Assembly: GCA_012837765.1 (NCBI GenBank)
Contig: DUQO01000061.1
Coordinates: 1-43,640, forward strand
Length of the DNA stretch: 43,640 bases
Reading direction: 5' to 3'
Source: Mollicutes bacterium
Lineage (GTDB): Bacteria > Bacillota_I > Bacilli_A > RF39 > UBA660
The position numbers were made by a program, and so were the translations under genes. Each line of letters opens with the position of its first letter. Within the stretch, counting starts at the first letter, position 1. A model generated the notes under the pieces. It was given only the letters and a program-made list of their open reading frames with translations. It did no database searches and had not been told where the DNA came from. Below are positions 38,158-43,640 of the stretch, piece by piece.

Positions 38158-38751
38158 TTATCTATATCTTTTATCATGCTTTACTAATACAGAACGAGTC
38201 TCTTCCTCAATAGATGAAAAAGGAACATTTTCTGCTAGCATTCTTTTTATATGATTATCAAGAAGTTTGTTATATTCTAAAAGTTTTTTATTTATTTCTA
38301 AAGCTCGTTTTGTTAATTTATTATTCATAACTAATTCAAAATCTAAATAATTATCTACTTGTTCAATTTTAGGAACAAAACATACAGATGTTATGTTAGA
38401 AAACCCTATCTCATAATAATTATCTTTATATTTTAAAACAACTGTTTCTGATGCCCAACTATAATTTTCTCTATCAAAATTAGTCTTAATATAATTTTTT
38501 TTAGCATGATTTTTTATTCTATTATAAAACAAAATTAAATTACTTATCATTTCCTTATCATAATCATCAACTAAATGATTATCTCCATTAAAATCTCCTG
38601 TTGTAAAAAACGGAAACCTTTTCGAAAAATTCTCTAACCAGTTTATATAATCATAATTCTCAAAAAGAGAGGCTTCCCTTCTATCTAGTTCTTTAATTGA
38701 TTCTAAGTATTTATCAAATTGTTCTTCAAAACTTAATTCTTTATTATCCAT
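38158..38751 (-). CDS. Uncharacterised protein, paralogue of 38744-39202
   Basis: YDYINWLENF...VLKYKDNYYEIGFSNITSVCFVPKIEQVDNYLDFELVMNNK matches the neighbouring protein's layout. Confidence 0.65.
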   Translation of the reverse strand: MDNKELSFEEQFDKYLESIKELDRREASLFENYDYINWLENFSKRFPFFTTGDFNGDNHLVDDYDKEMISNLILFYNRIKNHAKKNYIKTNFDRENYSWASETVVLKYKDNYYEIGFSNITSVCFVPKIEQVDNYLDFELVMNNKLTKRALEINKKLLEYNKLLDNHIKRMLAENVPFSSIEEETRSVLVKHDKRYR

Positions 38752-39202
38752 AATTCCTCCTTATCAATACTTCAGTAATAATTGAGTCAAAATCTAACAT
38801 CTCTTCTTGTTTCTCATGTTTATGTTTTGACATTAAATCTAGGTTCACATAATTACTTACTTTCTCACATTTTTTTAAATAAAACATTGTTCCGGATCCA
38901 TTACCAAAAAAATAACCAATTTTATAATAATTTTCATTTCTTTTAAATACTATGTATTCCCCATTATCAATATTAATTTTATCTTTTGGAATTGTAAAAT
39001 ATAGATTCCAAAAAAGAGTGTTTATATCTTCTAGATCCTGTTGCAATGAAAAATCTGTTAAAGTAGATATACCTTTTGTATTTAAACTTCCATTTTGATT
39101 AACTAATGATTCTATTCGATTAAGATAATCAATATCGTATATAATTTCTTGTTCACGTTTTTGTTTTTTTAATAAATCATTCATTATTTCATTACTATCC
39201 AT
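38744..39202 (-). CDS. Uncharacterised protein, paralogue of 38158-38751
   Basis: IDYLNRIESL...VFKRNENYYKIGYFFGNGSGTMFYLKKCEKVSNYVNLDLMSKHK; overlaps the next ORF by 8 nt. Confidence 0.65.
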   Translation of the reverse strand: MDSNEIMNDLLKKQKREQEIIYDIDYLNRIESLVNQNGSLNTKGISTLTDFSLQQDLEDINTLFWNLYFTIPKDKINIDNGEYIVFKRNENYYKIGYFFGNGSGTMFYLKKCEKVSNYVNLDLMSKHKHEKQEEMLDFDSIITEVLIRRNYG

Positions 39203-39307
39203 TTTAAAGACCTCGTAAATTAAATTATAATTATTATATCACTTTTATGTATCGCGCACTACTTTTTTAACTCTAAAATAATCTTACAGTTAATTTTGCG
39301 CTATCTA

Positions 39308-39334
39308 AAAAAAACAGTGCTAACTGTTTTTTAG
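39308..39334 (-). terminator. Terminator of the gpr-spoIIP region
   Basis: AAAAACAGT-GCTA-ACTGTTTTT hairpin. Confidence 0.7.
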
Positions 39335-39645
39335 TTTCCTAATAGTAATGAGAAAAAGGCTAAGGTACCATCTATACCACTTCTTACGTATTTTTTAATA
39401 GCAGTAGATAACTTTAAGCCTGTTTTAGAAGCGTTATTGTTATAATCTACTTTTACATTTTCTAAGTAAGTATTGACATCTATTTGTTTACCTTCTTTTA
39501 TGTCTTGCTCAAATTGAGCAATCTTTTCTTTCGTTAATTCTACTTTTTTATATTGCTCATAATCATAATAACCTACAGCTTGAGATATATAAAGGGTTAA
39601 AAAGATAGCAAATAAAATGGTTAGCATTATCAAAAAGCCTCTCAT
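39331..39645 (-). CDS. Small membrane protein in the YqxA position (104 aa)
   Basis: N-terminal TM, hydrophobic C-terminus; ATGA overlap with the spoIIP stop. Confidence 0.65.
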   Translation of the reverse strand: MRGFLIMLTILFAIFLTLYISQAVGYYDYEQYKKVELTKEKIAQFEQDIKEGKQIDVNTYLENVKVDYNNNASKTGLKLSTAIKKYVRSGIDGTLAFFSLLLGN

Positions 39646-40658
39646 GATATCCCCTCTATATGTTCAAATAATACTTTTGAAAAAGCTTCAATTGTATTCA
39701 TTACTTCTTCAATTGTATTCTCATATCCTCCTACCTCAAGAAGCATTGATTTAGGAGAAATATCTTGATTATATACTCCATCTACACCTTTACCTTGTTT
39801 CTTTATAACCCCTCTACTAATTCCTGGATAAGCTTTGTTTAATTTCTCATGAAGCGTATTAGCTAATTCTAGATTAGCCTGATAATTAGGATTCTCAAGT
39901 CCTACTACAAACAATGTACGAGCATAATCTTTACCTTTTATTTTTTTAGTTCCCCTGTCATGTGTTATAGCATCTCTATGAATATCAATATAATATTCTA
40001 AAGTATCATGTTTGTTTTTAGCATCTAATATAAATATTCTAGAAGCTTTATATGAATCTCCATGTTGCCAATTATTTATACGAATAAATTCAGCTAAATT
40101 AAATTCATTGACAATTGTTCCTATACCTAAATCATTTAATTTTTCTTTTAACATATAAGATGCCATCATTACATTAGGTGTAATATTATATATTTCTAAA
40201 TTTTTATCATCATAATTTTCTAATTGATGCGAATTATAAACATACACTCTAGGTTTTTCAACATTAACTGGATTAGGATCTTTTATATAATTAGTTAATT
40301 TTTCTTGTTTATTAAGATCATAATTATCTACATGGTTGCCTTCTAATAACGATACTGTTTTACTAGTATTTCCACCTACATTAAAACTTAATAAACTAGT
40401 CGGATTAGTAAGATCAATATTAGATATAAAAGATAAGGTCCCAGCAAGAATCTTTTTAGGCTTATATTTAGATGTAAAATGATGATTACTATCTGTTAAA
40501 GCCATCATCAAATATGCTTCACCTTCAACATTTGTCTTTTTATCCAATAAATAACCATATGTTGTATCAAAGGATAAATAGACAAGCGCAATAAAAAGAA
40601 GATATCGAATTTTTAATATATGAGTCCTTTTTCTTTTAGCTTTAAATGATCTTCTCAT
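39642..40658 (-). CDS. spoIIP: Stage II sporulation protein P
   Basis: PRVYVYNSHQLENYD...NVMMASYMLKEKLNDLGIGT...YYIDIHRDA...LEVGGYENTIEEV; SpoIIP amidase signatures. Confidence 0.92.
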   Translation of the reverse strand: MRRSFKAKRKRTHILKIRYLLFIALVYLSFDTTYGYLLDKKTNVEGEAYLMMALTDSNHHFTSKYKPKKILAGTLSFISNIDLTNPTSLLSFNVGGNTSKTVSLLEGNHVDNYDLNKQEKLTNYIKDPNPVNVEKPRVYVYNSHQLENYDDKNLEIYNITPNVMMASYMLKEKLNDLGIGTIVNEFNLAEFIRINNWQHGDSYKASRIFILDAKNKHDTLEYYIDIHRDAITHDRGTKKIKGKDYARTLFVVGLENPNYQANLELANTLHEKLNKAYPGISRGVIKKQGKGVDGVYNQDISPKSMLLEVGGYENTIEEVMNTIEAFSKVLFEHIEGIS

Positions 40659-40677
40659 AAATACATCTCCTCTTTAT

Positions 40678-40705
40678 AATTTATGTTTATTATAAAGAGA
40701 TATGA
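40678..40705 (-). promoter_or_regulatory. Candidate sigma-E-type promoter for spoIIP
   Basis: Minus strand TCATATC-N13-CATAAATT. Confidence 0.35.
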
Positions 40706-40735
40706 AAAACTATTTTGTCGATAGAAGGACTTATA

Positions 40736-41770
40736 TTATATATCTGTAACATTTTTATGAAGTGCAACATTTATTCCACCTGCAATAATGTCACTTAACT
40801 TTTCAATAATAAAATCAACTTCCTTAGGTGTAACCATTAAATTATATCCAACAGGTGATAAAACTTCATATATCAGTTGTCTTACTTCATCATCTCCTAA
40901 AGTGCCTATAATACCCATTAAATTGCTTTTTTCTTCAAATGATAGATCTTTTTCTTCCTTAGTATAATCAACGCAACTAGGATCAATTAAACGATTTGCA
41001 GGGTTGTTTATATTTTCTTTGTTATAAGCCATCTGCTTTTGTAAGAAATTTATTGTATCACTTACTATTGTTACAGCATCTACTACTGTTGGAACCCCTA
41101 TTGCAATAACAGGAATATCTAATAATTCCCTACTAATCTCTTTTCTAGCATTACCAACACCGCTACCTGGATGAATTCCTGTATCTGTCATTTGAATAGT
41201 TTTGTTTATGCGAGAAATGGAAGAAGATGCTAAGGCATCAACAACGATTATAAAATCTGGTTTTACTCTTTTTACAATACCAAATATTATCTCACTTGTT
41301 TCAATACCAGTTTGACCCATTACACCAGGTGAGATAGCACTAACACTACGAAAACCATCACTTACTGTTCCTAAATCAAATAAGTGTTTGGTTACAATAA
41401 TATTATCTACTACTGCTGGACCAAGTGCATCTGGTGTGGATTTTTGATTTCCAAGTCCAATCAATAAACAAGTATCATTTTCGTTGATACCTAAATATGA
41501 TAATAATTTTTTAAATTCCATACTAAATACTTCTTTAACATTTTCCTTTTCATTAGTATCAGTAACATCTTCAAATTCAATTGTAATATATCTACCCTTT
41601 TTCTTATTTAACAATTTTATACCATCATCTAAAAGATCAACTCTTGTTATTTTAACCCCTAAAACATTTTCTTCTTCGCTTTTAATTCCATCTTTTGCTT
41701 TAGAAACTTCAATTGCTTCAATAGCTAAGTCAGTACGTATTGCATATTTACTCATATCAATTTGTCCCAT
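40736..41770 (-). CDS. gpr: GPR germination protease
   Basis: MSKYAIRTDLAIEAIE, CLLIGLGNQKSTPDALGPAVVDNIIVTKHLF; GPR signature and synteny rpsT-gpr-spoIIP. Confidence 0.96.
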   Translation of the reverse strand: MGQIDMSKYAIRTDLAIEAIEVSKAKDGIKSEEENVLGVKITRVDLLDDGIKLLNKKKGRYITIEFEDVTDTNEKENVKEVFSMEFKKLLSYLGINENDTCLLIGLGNQKSTPDALGPAVVDNIIVTKHLFDLGTVSDGFRSVSAISPGVMGQTGIETSEIIFGIVKRVKPDFIIVVDALASSSISRINKTIQMTDTGIHPGSGVGNARKEISRELLDIPVIAIGVPTVVDAVTIVSDTINFLQKQMAYNKENINNPANRLIDPSCVDYTKEEKDLSFEEKSNLMGIIGTLGDDEVRQLIYEVLSPVGYNLMVTPKEVDFIIEKLSDIIAGGINVALHKNVTDI

Positions 41771-41787
41771 ATAATCACTCCTTACTA

Positions 41788-41817
41788 TATTATGTTAACC
41801 ACAAAAATATAATATAC
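41788..41817 (-). promoter_or_regulatory. Candidate sigma-G/sigma-F-type promoter for gpr
   Basis: Minus strand GTATA (41817-41813), 18 nt, CATAATA (41794-41788), fitting GnATA/CATnnTA. Confidence 0.45.
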
Positions 41818-41897
41818 ATAAGTTTTAACTATGTTATTGCAATTTATTTACATATTTGCTAAAATACATATGACTTAAGGATATTGGAGGTGAAAAA

Positions 41898-42125
41898 ATG
41901 CCAAATATTAAAGGTGCTAAAAAACGTGTACAAATAAGCAATAAACGTAGAGATGCTAATGTTGCTGTTAAAAGTGCAATGAAAACAGCTATTAAAAAAG
42001 TTAATAAAACTGGTGAAGTAGCCGATTTAAATGATGCTATTAAAAAAATAGATAAAGCTTTAAAAAGCGGGATTATTAAGAAAAATACAGCTGCTCGCAA
42101 AAAATCTAAGTTAATGAAAAAGTAA
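41898..42125 (+). CDS. rpsT: 30S ribosomal protein S20
   Basis: MPNIKGAKKRVQISNKRRDANVAVKSAMKTAIKKV...KSGIIKKNTAARKKSKLMKK. Confidence 0.97.
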   Translation: MPNIKGAKKRVQISNKRRDANVAVKSAMKTAIKKVNKTGEVADLNDAIKKIDKALKSGIIKKNTAARKKSKLMKK

Positions 42126-42151
42126 AATAAATATTTATTTTACTTTTTATT
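42117..42151 (+). terminator. rpsT terminator
   Basis: AAAAGTAAAATAAA-TA-TTTATTTTACTTTT hairpin. Confidence 0.7.
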
Positions 42152-42194
42152 TTTAAAACTGATAACTTTGTGATAAACTATTAGTGGTGATAAA

Positions 42195-43109
42195 ATGATA
42201 AAACGATTGATAGCTTTAATTATTATTTTTTTGGGGCTTTATTATATATATGATAATAATTTATTTAGTTCAAGGCAACTTGTTCGTGATATAAGAAAAG
42301 AAATATATCTCCCCGCCACTAATGAATACGTAAAAAAAGATGTTAAAAATAGTTTTGTGAAAAATACTAACGATTTTGTTCCTGATAACAAACAAGAATT
42401 ACTTGATATATATTATACGGTTGTAAATAATGGTTGGGATTCTTTTACTTTTTATTGTAATTATGATAAATGCATCGAAGATGTAAACGAAATTTCTACT
42501 AACGGTGTTTTGTTATCAAATATCAATAGTTTTGTTAGCACCTATAATCAATACGATACTATCAGCACTTATACAACACCTCTTTTAAATGCTAAAGTAA
42601 ATATAGTTATAAAAAGAACTTATGATGATTATATGATAAAAAAAACAAATGAACAAATTGATGCTATATATAAAGAATTAGATTTAGATAATAAAGATAT
42701 AGATATAGAAGAACAAATCAAAACCGTTCATGACTATATTATAAATAATTCTAAATACGATGATTTAAAGATAGATAATATTGAAGATAATACTTATTTT
42801 TCAAATACAGCATATGGTCCCCTATTTCAAGGATACGCTGTATGTAGCGGATATACTGATGCAATGGCCTTATTTTTAGATAAAATGAATATTCCAAATA
42901 TTAAAGTAGCTAGTGCAACCCACATTTGGAATTTAGTCTATTTAAATGATGAATGGTATCATCTAGATCTAACTTGGGATGATCCTTATACTGAAGATTC
43001 TACAAATATTATAAGTCACAATTTCTTTTTAATCGATTATGAAAAATTAAAAGCATGGAATACTGAAGAACATATTTTTGATCAAAACATATATAGAGAA
43101 GCATTATAA
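42195..43109 (+). CDS. Transglutaminase-like domain membrane-anchored protein
   Basis: N-terminal TM; Cys-His-Asp arrangement AVCSGYTDAMALF...ATHIWNLVYLNDEWYHLDLTWDDP. Confidence 0.85.
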   Translation: MIKRLIALIIIFLGLYYIYDNNLFSSRQLVRDIRKEIYLPATNEYVKKDVKNSFVKNTNDFVPDNKQELLDIYYTVVNNGWDSFTFYCNYDKCIEDVNEISTNGVLLSNINSFVSTYNQYDTISTYTTPLLNAKVNIVIKRTYDDYMIKKTNEQIDAIYKELDLDNKDIDIEEQIKTVHDYIINNSKYDDLKIDNIEDNTYFSNTAYGPLFQGYAVCSGYTDAMALFLDKMNIPNIKVASATHIWNLVYLNDEWYHLDLTWDDPYTEDSTNIISHNFFLIDYEKLKAWNTEEHIFDQNIYREAL

Positions 43110-43138
43110 AAGGTTTATGAATTATCATAAACCTTTTT
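43108..43138. terminator. Bidirectional terminator
   Basis: AAAAGGTTTATGA-ATTA-TCATAAACCTTTT hairpin. Confidence 0.8.
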
Positions 43139-43640
43139 CAATATAAGATATTACTTCTTTCACTGTTTTGTCAAAGTCGTTAAAATTGACATCAAACCAC
43201 GTAATATTCATTTGATGATTAAACCATGTATATTGTCTTTTCGCATAACGCCTAGAATTTTTCTTAATTAAGTCTATTGCTTCATCAAGTGAAATTTCAC
43301 CATCAAAATATTTATACAATTCTTTATAGCCAATACCCGTCATAACAGATTTACTTCTGATATTTTTTGTGTGTAATGCTTTTACTTCATCTATCAATCC
43401 CGCTGCTATCATTTTATCAACACGGTCATTAATTATATCATATAATTTTTTTCTCTCTGTTGTAAGACCTATAAAAACAGCATCATATAATAAATTGTTA
43501 CCTTTCTTCTCTGTTTCCTCTTTCTTGTTCATATAAATATTTAAACGACGTTCCAATCTTTTTCGATTATTTATATGGATATCGATATTTTTATTATATT
43601 TTTTAAGTTCATCTAACAACTCTTGATTAGTAAGATGTGA
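43125..43640 (-). CDS. miaA: tRNA dimethylallyltransferase, C-terminal part (truncated by window edge)
   Basis: NNRKRLERRLNIY...LYDAVFIGLTTERKKLYDIINDRVDKMIAAGLIDEV...GYKELYKYFDGEISLDEAIDLIKKNSRRYAKRQYTWFNH; frame stays open to 43640 (SHLTNQELLDELKKYN). Confidence 0.92.
   Translation of the reverse strand, partial: SHLTNQELLDELKKYNKNIDIHINNRKRLERRLNIYMNKKEETEKKGNNLLYDAVFIGLTTERKKLYDIINDRVDKMIAAGLIDEVKALHTKNIRSKSVMTGIGYKELYKYFDGEISLDEAIDLIKKNSRRYAKRQYTWFNHQMNITWFDVNFNDFDKTVKEVISYIEKGL

Noticed and set aside
41834-42100. Minus-strand ORF across rpsT
   Set aside because: Antisense to ribosomal protein S20; artefact of codon bias.
1-43640. CRISPR array, prophage, transposon, tRNA or rRNA genes
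   Set aside because: No spaced direct repeats, integrase/transposase ORFs or RNA gene signatures were seen by eye; a tool-based scan would be needed to exclude small elements.

Overview
AT-rich, gene-dense chromosomal window from a low-GC Firmicutes/Bacilli-like bacterium, standard genetic code, with most genes on the minus strand. It is largely a conserved core (rpsD, tyrS with a T-box, cca, ezrA, RNase J, trmB, yceD-rpmF, tmcAL, serS, lepA, rpsT, miaA). It also carries clear endospore genes: a gerA-type receptor operon in A-C-B order, spoVID plus a YsxE/CotS-like kinase, spoIIP and gpr. No phage, transposon, CRISPR array, rRNA or tRNA was seen. The main accessory element is a compact Tad-type secretion/pilus operon (tadZ-A-B-C plus two TadE/G-like pseudopilins) with no Flp pilin or prepilin peptidase in the window. 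A distant glycine-rich (ALK/LTK-type) surface protein has an N-terminus that closely resembles one of the Tad pseudopilins, so it may be cargo or a tip protein of that machine. Other points worth checking: an unannotated 12-codon gene (MLDFLRKFFWFL) with its own promoter, SD and terminator next to a CPBP protease; a 68-aa basic protein behind a perfect extended -10 promoter; a deacetylase-fold protein that has lost its catalytic motifs; a tandem paralogous pair of unknown proteins inserted in the conserved spoIIP-lepA neighbourhood; a YqxA-position membrane protein coupled to spoIIP; a pseudoknot-capable rpsD leader; and two Gly/Pro/Tyr-rich small proteins that may be spore-surface components.
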